From positions 1-59,527 of the forward strand of contig DATFMP010000058.1 of the NCBI GenBank assembly GCA_035266845.1: a stretch of DNA of 59,527 nt, written 5' to 3'. This document shows positions 47,591 through 56,154 of the stretch, piece after piece (position 1 is the first letter of the stretch; each line of letters begins with the position of its first letter). Source of the DNA: DATFMP01 sp035266845 (lineage in GTDB: Bacteria > SAR324 > JACQKK01). The notes below the pieces were generated by a model, which worked only from the letters and a program-made list of their open reading frames with translations, did no database searches and was not told the DNA's origin. The translations under genes and the position numbers were made by a program.

Positions 47591-48637
47591 CTACACGTTG
47601 AAGCGGAACTCGATCACGTCGCCGTCCTGCACCACGTAGTCCTTGCCCTCCAGACGCAGCTTGCCGGCGTCGCGGGCCTGCTTCTCGCCGCCCAGGGCCA
47701 CCAGCTCCTCGTAGGCGATCACCTCGGCGCGGATGAAGCCACGCTCGATGTCCGAGTGGATGCGCCCGGCCGCCTTCACGGCCGTGGTGCCACGCTTGAT
47801 GGGCCAGGCGCGGGACTCGTCCGGCCCGGTGGTGAGGAAGCTGATGAGCTCCAGCAGCCCGTAGGCGGCCTGCACGAAGCGGTCGCGGGCCGGTCGTTCG
47901 AGGCCCAGGGCGGCCAGGAACTCCGGCTGCTCCTCCGGGCTCAGTTCGGCAATGTCCTGCTCGATCTTGCCGCTCAGGGCCAGCAGCGGCAGCCCCGCGG
48001 TTTCCGAGGCGAGCGCGGCGGGAATCTCCCCCGTGAAGTCCGCCTCGTCCTGGTTCAGCAGGTACAGCACGGGCTTGGCGCTGAGCAGCCCGAAGCCGGA
48101 CAGCGTAGTGCTCTGCTCGGGTGTCAGCTCCAGCGTGCCGAGGGGCTGCTCCGATTCCAGGTGCGCGATGCAGCGCTCCAGCAGCTCCTTTTCGCCGGGG
48201 CGCCCCGGCTCCTTCTTGAGCCGTTCGCGCCGGTTCTCCAGCGGCCCCAGGTCGCTCAGGATCAGCTCGGCCTGCAGCGTGCGCAGGTCGCGCAGCGCGT
48301 CCGGCGGCTCGGCCAGGGCGGGATTGTCGAAGGCGCGCAGCACCAGCACCAGGGCCTCGCAGCCCTGCATGGCCTGGATCACCTTGGGCGGGAGCGCGCC
48401 CTTGCCGGCGGACATGTCCGGCCCGGCCGCCACGTCCACGAAGGTCACCTCCGCGAAGACGAGCTTCTTGGACGCGTGCATCCGGCCCAGCAACTCCACA
48501 CGCTCATCGGGCACCTTGATCACGCCCATGTGCTCGGTGCGCTTGCCACCGGGGCCCGTCTCGGCCCGCAGACCCGTGAGGGCGTTGAAGATGGTGGTCT
48601 TTCCCGCGCCTGCCAGCCCGACGATGCCCACTTTCAT
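47591..48637 (-). CDS. ychF: Redox-regulated ATPase YchF
   Basis: YchF (Ola1 family) is an OBG-type P-loop protein that prefers ATP, associates with ribosomes and affects stress response. The 348-aa protein has GLAGAGKTTIFNALTG (P-loop, about 7-22), VDVAAG, the altered G4 motif LLNQDEADF (NxxE rather than NKxD, as in the family) and the C-terminal TGS domain with RGTTAVKAAGRIHSDIERGF and QDGDVIEFRFNV. The family reference length is 363 aa. The C-terminal TGS part is complete. It lies divergent from the cyclophilin-like gene. Confidence 0.93.
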   Translation of the reverse strand: MKVGIVGLAGAGKTTIFNALTGLRAETGPGGKRTEHMGVIKVPDERVELLGRMHASKKLVFAEVTFVDVAAGPDMSAGKGALPPKVIQAMQGCEALVLVLRAFDNPALAEPPDALRDLRTLQAELILSDLGPLENRRERLKKEPGRPGEKELLERCIAHLESEQPLGTLELTPEQSTTLSGFGLLSAKPVLYLLNQDEADFTGEIPAALASETAGLPLLALSGKIEQDIAELSPEEQPEFLAALGLERPARDRFVQAAYGLLELISFLTTGPDESRAWPIKRGTTAVKAAGRIHSDIERGFIRAEVIAYEELVALGGEKQARDAGKLRLEGKDYVVQDGDVIEFRFNV

Positions 48638-48898
48638 GCGCTGCTGCGTCCTTTCCGAATGGAATGCGTGGAAACCGCTCACGGCCCCGCCCCGGCGCCG
48701 CGATAAGATCGCCCAGTATGGCAGAAGAGCGCGGGCGGGCACAACGCGTGCCGATGGGCCTGCGGCTGGGGTATGGGGTTGCGCCCGCTTGCGCCGGGGC
48801 CGTCCCGCGGGGTATCGGGGAGAACGATGCCGGGCAGCCGCCGGGTGTCGCGGCCGGCCGCCCTCTGCGGCAGGCGTACCTGCATCAGGGGAGTGCGC

Positions 48899-49270
48899 AT
48901 GCGCAAGCTGAAGATGACCATCGGCTCGGTGGTGCTGGAGGCCGAGCTGTTCGAGACGCCCACGGCGGACGCCCTGTACGCCGCGGCCCCCTTTGAGTCC
49001 AACGCCAACACTTGGGGGGACGAGGTATACTTCTCCACGCCTGTGGACGTGGCGGAGGAACCGGACGCACGCGACGTGATGCAGCCCGGCGACTTGGCCT
49101 ATTGGGGGCCCGGGCACGCCATCGCCATCGGCTACGGCCGCACGCCCGCCTCGCGGGGCGACGAGATCCGCCTAGCCTCGCCCTGCAACGTGTGGGGGCG
49201 GGCCCTGGGCGACGTAAAGCAGCTCAAAGCCGTACGCTCCGGCGCCGGCATCCGGGTCGAGCCGGCCTGA
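48899..49270 (+). CDS. Cyclophilin-like-fold small protein
   Basis: The 123-aa protein starts MRKLKMTIGSVVLEAELFETPTADALY and continues with NTWGDEVYFSTPVDVAEEPDAR, VMQPGDLAYWGPGHAIAIGYGRTP and NVWGRALGDVKQLKAVRSG. This is the pattern of the bacterial cyclophilin-like family (TM1367-like). Those proteins share the cyclophilin barrel but lack classical prolyl-isomerase residues, and their role is unknown. GGGGAG lies near the start ATG. A gap of 79 bases separates it from the hydratase gene downstream. Confidence 0.78.
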   Translation: MRKLKMTIGSVVLEAELFETPTADALYAAAPFESNANTWGDEVYFSTPVDVAEEPDARDVMQPGDLAYWGPGHAIAIGYGRTPASRGDEIRLASPCNVWGRALGDVKQLKAVRSGAGIRVEPA

Positions 49271-49349
49271 GCGCCAGGCACTTCACACCCGGCCACCCCT
49301 CCAGCCGCCGCGCGGTCGGCTGCATACCCCTTCAAGGAACCCGACAGTC

Positions 49350-50144
49350 ATGGGACACGAGCTGATTCAGGTGGACATCCAGCGCCGCGTGGCCACGATC
49401 ACGCTGAACCGGCCCGAGCGCCTCAACGCGCTGGGTCAGGACATGCGTGAGCAATTGCTCGCAGCCCTGGAACGCGTGGAGGCGGACGATGCCGCACGCG
49501 TGGTCGTGATCACCGGCGCGGGGCGGGCCTTCTGCTCCGGCGGCGACGTGAAAGAGATGAGCGAGCGGCGCGCCAAGGGCGGCAGCCCGCGGCGGGAAAG
49601 CGAGCCCGTGCCCATGCGCGACCGCATCCTGGCCCGAATGCAAACCCTGCCCAAGCCCGTCATCGCCGCCGTGAACGGTGTGGCCGCCGGCGCGGGGATG
49701 AATCTGGCGCTGGGCTGCGACCTGCGCATCGCCTCGGACAAAGCCTCGTTCGGGCAGGCCTTCGTGCGGCGGGGGCTGCACCCGGATTGGGGCGGCACGT
49801 ACTTCCTGCCCCGCCTGGTGGGCATGGCCAAGGCGCTGGAGCTGATCTGGACTGGCGACATGGTACCGGCGGAGGAGGCCCTGCGGCTGGGGTTGGTCAA
49901 CCGCGTGGTGCCGGCGGACGAGTTCGCCGAGGAGGTGCAGGATTGGGCCGAACGCTTTGCCGCCGGCCCGCCCATCGCCATGCGGCTGGCCAAACGCGGC
50001 GTGTATCGCAACCAGGGCGCGGATCTGGCCTCGGCGCTGGAATACGAGTCCTTCGCGCAGCAGGTCGTGTGGGCCAGCGAGGACGCCGGCGAGGGCATCC
50101 GCGCCTTCGTCGAGAAGCGCCCGCCGGACTTCCAGGGCCGCTGA
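49350..50144 (+). CDS. Enoyl-CoA hydratase/isomerase (PaaG-like)
   Basis: The 264-aa crotonase-fold enzyme has FCSGGDVKEMSE (oxyanion hole and CoA loop, about 64-75), NGVAAGAGMNLALGCDLRIASD and then FVRRGLHPDWGGTYFLPRLVG. That last stretch is typical of PaaG-type isomerases/hydratases, with Asp in the catalytic position instead of the usual Glu. The ATG 49350 is preceded by GGAACC. It differs from the ECHDC3-like gene at 7.2 kb. A role in acyl-CoA breakdown is likely; whether it is an isomerase or a hydratase is not decidable. Confidence 0.87.
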   Translation: MGHELIQVDIQRRVATITLNRPERLNALGQDMREQLLAALERVEADDAARVVVITGAGRAFCSGGDVKEMSERRAKGGSPRRESEPVPMRDRILARMQTLPKPVIAAVNGVAAGAGMNLALGCDLRIASDKASFGQAFVRRGLHPDWGGTYFLPRLVGMAKALELIWTGDMVPAEEALRLGLVNRVVPADEFAEEVQDWAERFAAGPPIAMRLAKRGVYRNQGADLASALEYESFAQQVVWASEDAGEGIRAFVEKRPPDFQGR

Positions 50145-50690
50145 GCCCGTCGGGACGGGCCGTATACGCCCTACGGCTCCCTACGCCGCTTCTTTGTGCC
50201 GTCACGGCCGCGGCCGCGGCCGGCCGTCCTCCGGCCCCCGCCAGCAGAAACGGACGCCAAGCCGCGCGGGAAGCCATCGGCGCCCTAACGCGGACAGCCC
50301 GGTTTAGGGCGAAAGCCGCTCCCCGAGCGGACTTGCGCCCAAGCACCCAAGGGTGCCAAAACAGCGCCCCCGGCCCCTGGCGCCCTATCGCGGCAGGGCA
50401 CCGCAAGCCTCGCGCGGGTTTGACTTTGCGGGTGAGACGAGTGAGACTTGACGCGAGGTCCGTGACATGTTTGGGGCACGGCGTTATCGCGGTAGGTGAG
50501 TGAGAGGGGGAACGCGATCCGCCCGCACGTCCGGCATCCTGTCTCCTGCGCTGGTGCCGGGATCGGCGCCCCAGGGGAGGCACACTCCGCAACAGACTCA
50601 CGCCGGACCACACGCGACCTTGCCGGCAGGAACCGGCACGTTCAACGGACGGCAGCAACGGCGTCCGCATTGGTTGCTTTGGCACTCTGC
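50145..50690. other. 546-bp intergenic region rich in inverted and direct repeats
   Basis: I find no supportable protein or tRNA here. Structures present are: hairpin GCCGTA-N7-TACGGC (50159-50177) just past the hydratase stop; CGCCCTAA (50281-50288) inverted at 50304-50311; GCACCC-AA-GGGTGC (50343-50356); and a 15-base direct repeat GGCGCCCTAWCGCGG at 50279 and 50379, exactly 100 bases apart. The region resembles neither coding DNA nor a clear promoter. It could encode a structured RNA or be old repeats. Confidence 0.55.
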
Positions 50691-51884
50691 ATGAGGCGCA
50701 TGAGCGTTCAACTGCCACCCCTCAATATCCGCAATTTCACGCTCAAGTACCCCATCATTCAGGGGGGCATGGGCGTCGGGGTGTCGTGGGATCGCCTGGC
50801 CGGTGCGGTGGCGCATGCGGGCGGCGGTGGCACCGTCTCCTCGGCGGGAACGGGCTATTGGAATACCAAGCAGGTGCGCGTCATCAACGGCCGGCCGCTG
50901 AAGCCACTGAACTTCCACCACTCGGAAAATTACAAGGCCATCATCCGCAGCGCCCTTGAGCGCTCGGAGGGCAATGGGGCCGTGGGCGTGAACATCCTGT
51001 GCGCCCTGACGGACTACGAGCGACAGGTGAAGGACTCGGTGGAAGCCGGCGCCCAGTACATCATCAGTGGGGCCGGGCTGCCCCTGCGCCTGCCGGAATA
51101 CGCCGGCAACGCGGATATCGCACTGATCCCGATCGTCTCCTCGCCCCGCGTGGTAGACCTGATTTGCAAGCGCTGGAAGCGCTCCGGACGCCTGCCCGAT
51201 GCGATCGTCCTGGAAGGGCCCAAATCCGGCGGGCACCAGGGCTATACCTACGAGCAGTGCTTCCAGCCTGAGTACCAGCTGGAGACGATGACACCGGAGG
51301 TGCTCAAGGCCTGCAAGGCCTGGGGCAACATCCCGCTGATCGTGGCCGGTGGCGTGTGGGACAAGAAGGACATCGACATGTTCATGGACATGGGCGCATC
51401 CGGCGTACAGATCGCCACGCGCTTCATCGGCACCCATGAATGTGACGCCTCCGAGGTGTTCAAGCGCGTGATCCTCAACTCACGGCAGAAGGACATCCGG
51501 CTGCTCAAGTCCCCCGTGGGCTACCCGGCCCGGGGCGTCGTCACCACGCCGCTCGTGCAGCGCGTGATGGCCGGCGTGCGGCCCAAGATCCCCTGCATCT
51601 CCAACTGCGTGACGCCGTGCGACCACGGCAAGGAATCCAACAAGGTCGGCTACTGCATCGCCGACTCGCTGGGGGATTCCTGGCTGGGCCATCTGGAGTC
51701 GGGCCTGTTCTTCACGGGCAGCAACGGCTACCGGGTGAACCGCATCCAGTCGGTGCAGGAGTTGATCGAAAAGCTCGTGGGCCTGCAGGAAGACAACGAC
51801 ACGTGGGAAGAGCACCCCGAGGACGACGAGATGATGGTTGGCACCCGCCAGCAGGATACCGTCGTCGCGACCGCAGGATCCTGA
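50691..51884 (+). CDS. Nitronate monooxygenase-like FMN oxidoreductase
   Basis: The 397-aa protein belongs to the NAD(P)H-dependent flavin oxidoreductase/2-nitropropane dioxygenase group. It has the N-terminal IIQGGMGVGVSWDRLAGAV, the active-site GGHQG (His, about residue 183), IVAGGVWDKKDIDMFM, GASGVQIATRF and the C-terminal Cys-rich CISNCVTPCDHGKESNKVGYC. Related enzymes oxidise nitronates or reduce quinones. The cysteine cluster is a subgroup feature that might bind metal. Start is ATG 50691 or 50700; the context does not decide. moaC begins 7 bases after its stop, so the two are likely one unit. Confidence 0.82.
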   Translation: MRRMSVQLPPLNIRNFTLKYPIIQGGMGVGVSWDRLAGAVAHAGGGGTVSSAGTGYWNTKQVRVINGRPLKPLNFHHSENYKAIIRSALERSEGNGAVGVNILCALTDYERQVKDSVEAGAQYIISGAGLPLRLPEYAGNADIALIPIVSSPRVVDLICKRWKRSGRLPDAIVLEGPKSGGHQGYTYEQCFQPEYQLETMTPEVLKACKAWGNIPLIVAGGVWDKKDIDMFMDMGASGVQIATRFIGTHECDASEVFKRVILNSRQKDIRLLKSPVGYPARGVVTTPLVQRVMAGVRPKIPCISNCVTPCDHGKESNKVGYCIADSLGDSWLGHLESGLFFTGSNGYRVNRIQSVQELIEKLVGLQEDNDTWEEHPEDDEMMVGTRQQDTVVATAGS

Positions 51885-51891
51885 TCCCCCT

Positions 51892-52383
51892 ATGCCCAAG
51901 GCGTTGAGTCACTTCGACCGCGTCACCGGCCGCGCCCGCATGGTGGACGTGGGCGGCAAGGCGGTGACGGAACGCATCGCCCGCGCCCGCGGGCGCATCA
52001 AGATCAGCGCAGAGCTGGCCGAAGTGCTCAAGGCCGGCACGCTGGAGAAGGGCGATGCCTTCACGGTTGCCAAGACGGCCGGCATCCTGGCCGCCAAGCA
52101 GACCGGCACGCTGATCCCCATGTGCCACCCCCTGCCGCTCAATGTGGTGGAGCTGGAGCTGACGCTGGACGAAGACACCCTCACCGTGGACGTGGAGGCC
52201 ACGGCCAAGACCGAGGCCAAGACCGGTGTGGAGATGGAGGCGCTCACGGCCGTCTCCGTGGCGGCGCTGGCCTTCTACGACATGTGCAAGGCGGTGGACA
52301 AGGGCATGGTGATCGATCGCATCCATCTGGTGGAAAAGACCGGCGGTAAGAGCGGCCACTACCGCAATCCCGAGCCGCGCTAG
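51892..52383 (+). CDS. moaC: Cyclic pyranopterin monophosphate synthase MoaC
   Basis: MoaC converts 3',8-cyclo-7,8-dihydro-GTP to cyclic pyranopterin monophosphate, the second step of molybdenum cofactor synthesis after MoaA. The 163-aa protein has KTAGILAAKQTG, LIPMCHPLPLNVVE and KTGVEMEALTAVSVAALAFYDMCKA (in parts), then IDRIHLVEKTGGKSGHY with the catalytic lysine pair. All conserved regions are present and the length is normal. No other moa or mog gene is in the window. It starts seven bases after the nitronate-monooxygenase-like gene. Confidence 0.96.
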   Translation: MPKALSHFDRVTGRARMVDVGGKAVTERIARARGRIKISAELAEVLKAGTLEKGDAFTVAKTAGILAAKQTGTLIPMCHPLPLNVVELELTLDEDTLTVDVEATAKTEAKTGVEMEALTAVSVAALAFYDMCKAVDKGMVIDRIHLVEKTGGKSGHYRNPEPR

Positions 52384-52707
52384 CCGCGACAGAATGGCGG
52401 GCCAGCCGGCAGCGCCCGTCGTCGCGAGCGTCATCCCGGGCGCACCATCTGAGGGGTGAGGCAAGCGTGCGCACCGCGCCGGCCGCGGCCCCAGGGCCTT
52501 CGGCCGGCCGCCGAGGCAGCAGTGTCGCGGCAGACAGGGGTTGACGTTCCATCCGCGCTGCGGAACAACTGCACGCAGGGGCAGGCGGGCCGGCAGGGCG
52601 GTCCGCGGAGAAGGGGGACCGAGGGGGAACCGCCGGCGGCCGTGCAGGCGCAGCCGGCCCGGGGCACGCATCCCGTCCATCTAGCCGTTGGCGCTGGACC
52701 ACACCCG
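52384..52707. other. Intergenic region with a partial repeat copy
   Basis: These 324 bases lie between moaC and the next unrecognised gene, both on the plus strand. No coding content is supportable. GCGTCATCCCGGG with CGCACCATCTG (52428-52451), read on the other strand, gives CAGAT..GCGCCCGGGATGACGC, matching the first half of the repeat at 46762. TTGACG at about 52542 could be a -35, but no good -10 lies 16-18 bases beyond it. I see no other structure I trust. Confidence 0.45.
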
Positions 52708-53421
52708 ATGGCCGTCCAGACGATCACCAGCGATCAGTTTCCGCGGGGCACGAGCCGCTATACCGTGGCCATGGCCAAGTGTCTGGTCAGCCTGCGGCCA
52801 GGCGCCGAGCTTTCGCCGACCCGCCCGATCGTGCAGGCGCTGATCAACCTGGTGCAGGGCCGCATGCTGGAGTACTTGGCGGACCGCATCTGCCGCGAGT
52901 ACGACATCCAGGACCCCGTGCTGCGCCAGCGCATCGTAACGGTGCTGCTGGGCATCTTCAGCGACGAGTTCTTTGCCCTTTTCCGCTCGACCATCGAGTT
53001 CCAGCCGAATCTGGTTGTACAAATCGCTCGGCGCATCATCCGCAAGGAGGGGAACCCCGAGCCGGCGCAGAAGTACCCCTCCCCCACCCGACAGCCGGCG
53101 GACCGACTGTACCCCGCGCTGTTCCGCAAATACTTCGAATACCGCAACCTGGGCACCCTGCTGGAGTTGGTGGAGTCCGACGCGCAGATTCAGAGGATCA
53201 TTCTGCGCAACGTGCTTGACAAGCACCTCAGCGACGCCCCCATTCGCAAGCGCATCCTGCAGATCCTGGAGGAGGACCGCGACGACGTTGCCCCCAGCCT
53301 GTTCATGGGATACCTCAAGGGCAACGACGTCTCGACCCTGGCGGAAAAGGTGCACAGCGGTGCCTGGGAACCGGAGATGGCCGATTTGCGCGAGCATATG
53401 GCGCACCTGCGGGGCGACTAG
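52708..53421 (+). CDS. Unrecognised helical 237-aa protein
   Basis: I cannot assign this protein. It is almost fully alpha-helical in appearance, without signal or membrane segments. Examples are RPIVQALINLVQGRMLEYLADRI, QRIVTVLLGIFSDEFFALFRS, YFEYRNLGTLLELVESDAQIQ and NVLDKHLSDAPIRKRILQILEEDRD. A proline-rich linker (QKYPSPTRQPADR) divides it into two halves of similar length. ATG 52708 was chosen because the preceding in-frame sequence is GC-biased and poorly protein-like. It precedes the DUF2203 gene by 66 bases, perhaps as one unit. Confidence 0.65.
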   Translation: MAVQTITSDQFPRGTSRYTVAMAKCLVSLRPGAELSPTRPIVQALINLVQGRMLEYLADRICREYDIQDPVLRQRIVTVLLGIFSDEFFALFRSTIEFQPNLVVQIARRIIRKEGNPEPAQKYPSPTRQPADRLYPALFRKYFEYRNLGTLLELVESDAQIQRIILRNVLDKHLSDAPIRKRILQILEEDRDDVAPSLFMGYLKGNDVSTLAEKVHSGAWEPEMADLREHMAHLRGD

Positions 53422-53487
53422 GCGCGGCGACACTTGGCATCAGGATTTGGCATCTGGGCCTGGGTGCAGTGCCCATGGAGCGGAGGC

Positions 53488-53865
53488 ATGGATAGCAAGA
53501 TCTTCAGCTATGACGAGGCGAGCGCCCTGTTGGGTGAGGTGCGCGAATTGACCCAGGCAGCGCACGAGCGCCTGCAGGCGCTGCGCGCCCAGGTGGAAGG
53601 GGCCGCACCCGGCTCCGTGCGCTCCCGCAAGCTCACGGAATGGATCAACACGGTGATCCACCAGTGGGCCGAGGACATCATGTCCTTGGGTGCACTGCCC
53701 AAAGGCCTGTGGACGGTCGATTTCGACTCCGGCAAGGGCTACTACTTTTGCTGGACGCTCAACGAGATGCGCCTGACCCACTATCACAACTACGAAGAGG
53801 GGTTCATGGGCCGCAAACCGCTCAGTGAGCTGCCCGATGCGGCCCCGCCCCCGCTGCTGAACTGA
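53488..53865 (+). CDS. DUF2203 family protein
   Basis: The 125-aa protein matches the DUF2203 pattern: an N-terminal helix FSYDEASALLGEVRELTQAAHERL, then IMSLGALPKGLWTVDFD, YYFCWTLNEMRLTHYHNYEEGFMGRKPL near the end (seen in its parts FCWTLNE and EGFMGRKPL). Such proteins occur in Acidobacteria, Nitrospirae, Deltaproteobacteria and relatives and have no known role. An unusually wide ribosome region (GGAGCGGAGG) precedes ATG 53488. It is convergent with yqgE. A hairpin of GGGCCCG and CGGGCCC at 53884-53911 occupies the gap. Confidence 0.75.
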   Translation: MDSKIFSYDEASALLGEVRELTQAAHERLQALRAQVEGAAPGSVRSRKLTEWINTVIHQWAEDIMSLGALPKGLWTVDFDSGKGYYFCWTLNEMRLTHYHNYEEGFMGRKPLSELPDAAPPPLLN

Positions 53866-53989
53866 CGCACCTGTCACGCAGCCGGGCCCGCCCTTGCATG
53901 AAAACGGGCCCATGCCGGCACACCAAGGCGCCGGCTGGCCGTTGCGACCGATCTGCCCGGTAAGTGGGGGTGTTGCGAAAGGGGGGGCG

Positions 53990-54568
53990 TCAGGCCTTGC
54001 AGGAGGAGTAGCAAAAGTAGGGCGTCTTGTGCATGCCCAACTGCTCCATCACGCGGTCCCAACGGTCATCACACGTGTAGCGCAACAGGTCCAGCGGGTC
54101 CAGATCGGCCAGCCACCATGCCTCCTGCTCGATCTCCCGGTCCAGCTGCCCAGCCCCCCAGCCCGCATAGCCCACGCCCAGCAGGTAGTCCGCGGGCGCC
54201 ATGCCTTCGGTGATGCTGGTAAGCACCTCCTGCGCGGCGCTCAGGGCCAGGGTGCCGCCCAGCGCAGTGGTGGAACGGCCCGCATATTCCGCGGTGTGCA
54301 CCACCCAGCATAGCTCGGGCTGCACGGGTCCGCCGATCATGATGGGCCGGTTCTGCGCTGGATGGCCGTTCAGGCCCAGTTCCCGCAGCAAGTCATCCAC
54401 CGAGGTGGTGGAGGGCGAGTTGATGACGAACCCCATCGCGCCGGATTCGTTGTACTCGCACAGCAGAATGACGCTCTTGTCGAAGTAGCCGTCCTTGAGC
54501 GAGGGCATGGCCACCAGAATCTGGGGCTTCTGCTTGGCCTCGATCATAGGGGTCGCTGGTTCGACCAT
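53990..54568 (-). CDS. yqgE: UPF0301 protein YqgE/AlgH
   Basis: The 192-aa protein has the family pattern ILVAMPSLKDGYFDKSVILLCEY, GAMGFVINSPS, NRPIMIGGPVQPELCWVVHT, a TSITEGMAPADYLLGVGYAGW and the acidic EIEQEAWWLADL (given by its parts). The family has no settled function; a role in Pseudomonas alginate regulation gave it the AlgH name. ATG 54566-54568 was chosen; a second ATG is eight codons further in. It is on the minus strand, upstream of no obvious partner, between DUF2203 (convergent) and serS. Confidence 0.88.
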   Translation of the reverse strand: MVEPATPMIEAKQKPQILVAMPSLKDGYFDKSVILLCEYNESGAMGFVINSPSTTSVDDLLRELGLNGHPAQNRPIMIGGPVQPELCWVVHTAEYAGRSTTALGGTLALSAAQEVLTSITEGMAPADYLLGVGYAGWGAGQLDREIEQEAWWLADLDPLDLLRYTCDDRWDRVMEQLGMHKTPYFCYSSCKA

Positions 54569-54761
54569 GGTGGGTATCCCGCTGCTACGCTTCAAGCTCC
54601 CCGCCGAATGACGATCCGTCGCGCACGCCGTGCCGCAACAGGAATGTTGGAGGAGTGGTATCGCGCCAGTGACTGGGTCGCGACGGGAGCGCGGTTCCCC
54701 CGACCGCATCCGGTACCCCGCCCATGCCCCGCAAACCGCCGCACAGCCTGCATTGATGCTA

Positions 54762-56021
54762 TCACCGGGCCGGTATGTCGGCAAGTCCGAGGCAGGGCGG
54801 CAGGCGGATCGAGCCGTCCGCCTGCTGGCCGTTTTCCAGCAGGGCGATGATGGCGCGGGAGACCGCGATCGCGGTGCCGTTGAGCATGTGCACGAGCTGC
54901 GTGCCCTTGCTGCGCTTGTCCTTGAAGCGGATGTTGAGGCGGCGCGCCTGGTAGTCCGTGCAGTTGGAGGTAGAGGTGATCTCGCCCCACTGGCCGCGGC
55001 CGGGCATCCAGGCCTCCAGGTCGTACTTGCGGTAGGCAGGCGCACCCAGGTCGCCCGTGCAGATGTCCACCACGCGATAGGGAATGCCCAGCTCGTGGTA
55101 GATGCGCTCCTCGATGCCCACGAAGCGCTCGTGCACGGCCTCGGAATCCTCCGGGCGGGTGTAGGCGAACATCTCCACCTTGGTGAACTGGTGCACCCGG
55201 TAGAGCCCGCGCGACTCCCGCCCGGCCGAGCCGGCCTCCGTGCGGAAGCAGTGCGAGACGCCCGCATAGAGCAGCGGCAGGCGCTCGGCGTCCAGCACCT
55301 CGTCCGCCAGCAGGCCGCCCAGGGTGATCTCCGCCGTGGCGATCAGGCTCAGGTCGGAGTTTTCGATGCTGTAGATCTGCGTGGATTCCCCGCGCGGGTT
55401 GAAGCCGATGCCATCCAGGATATCCCGCCGCGCCAGATCGGGCGTGGTGAAGACCGTGAAGCCCTCCTCCCGCAGCAGGCGCACCGCGAAGCTCACCAGC
55501 GCCAGTTCCAGCAGCACCGCCTCGTTCTTCAGGTAGTAGAACTTCTGCCCGGCCACCTTGGCGCCGCCCTCGAAGTCCACCAGATCCAGCCCCTCCATCA
55601 GCACCACGTGATCCTTGGGCTCGAAGTCGAAGGTCGGGGGTTCGCTGGAACGGCGAATCTCCCGGTTCTCCGTGTCGTCCTTGCCCACAGGCACATCCGG
55701 GTGGGTGAAGTTGGGCACCTGCACCTGCAGCTCGCGCCGGCGCTCCTCGGCGGCGCGGTAGCGCTCGTCCAGCTCGGCCTCGCGATCCTTCAGGGTACGC
55801 CCCTCTTCGATCAGCGGCGCGCGCTCCTCCGGCGGGAGCTGGCCTTTCATGCGGTTGCTGATCTCATTGCGCCGCTGCCGCACGGCATCCAGCTCGGTGC
55901 GGGCCGCGCGGGCCTCCTGGTCGGCCTCCAGCAACGCGGCCACGTCCACGGTGAGGTTGCGGTTGCGCACGTTGGCGAGCACTTCGTCCTTGCGTTCGCG
56001 GATGACCCGCATGTCCAGCAT
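54762..56021 (-). CDS. serS: Seryl-tRNA synthetase
   Basis: Class II synthetase that charges tRNA-Ser with serine. The 419-aa protein has the N-terminal coiled-coil tRNA-binding arm (about 20-110, LEADQEARAARTEL onward). Motif 2 reads CFRTEAGSAGRESRGLYRVHQF (split as FRTEAGSAG and GLYRVHQFTK) and motif 3 GTAIAVSRAIIALLENGQ. The catalytic core motif TSTSNCTDYQARRLNIRFK is also present. Length is normal. ATG 56019-56021 is the expected start. It stands alone on the minus strand. Confidence 0.96.
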   Translation of the reverse strand: MLDMRVIRERKDEVLANVRNRNLTVDVAALLEADQEARAARTELDAVRQRRNEISNRMKGQLPPEERAPLIEEGRTLKDREAELDERYRAAEERRRELQVQVPNFTHPDVPVGKDDTENREIRRSSEPPTFDFEPKDHVVLMEGLDLVDFEGGAKVAGQKFYYLKNEAVLLELALVSFAVRLLREEGFTVFTTPDLARRDILDGIGFNPRGESTQIYSIENSDLSLIATAEITLGGLLADEVLDAERLPLLYAGVSHCFRTEAGSAGRESRGLYRVHQFTKVEMFAYTRPEDSEAVHERFVGIEERIYHELGIPYRVVDICTGDLGAPAYRKYDLEAWMPGRGQWGEITSTSNCTDYQARRLNIRFKDKRSKGTQLVHMLNGTAIAVSRAIIALLENGQQADGSIRLPPCLGLADIPAR

Positions 56022-56154
56022 CGTCTCAGACCTCTCCCGGTAGGCAATGGCGGTTCCAGGACGCCTCGCGAGCGCCCCTGGGTTGATCGTTTCGGTGTAG
56101 CAACTCGTCCCGGCCTCGGCAAACCGACGCGGCGGTGCCGCGGCTCCGATGGGC

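Noticed and set aside
50691..51884. Longer start at 50496 for the nitronate-monooxygenase-like gene.
   Set aside because: The extra residues are Arg/Ala-rich, lie in the repeat-containing gap and do not resemble the family, whose conserved start is near MSVQLPPLNI.
53884..53911. Terminator between DUF2203 and yqgE (GGGCCCG/CGGGCCC).
   Set aside because: The arms are self-palindromic and no T-run follows, so I mention it in the gene entry but do not call a terminator.
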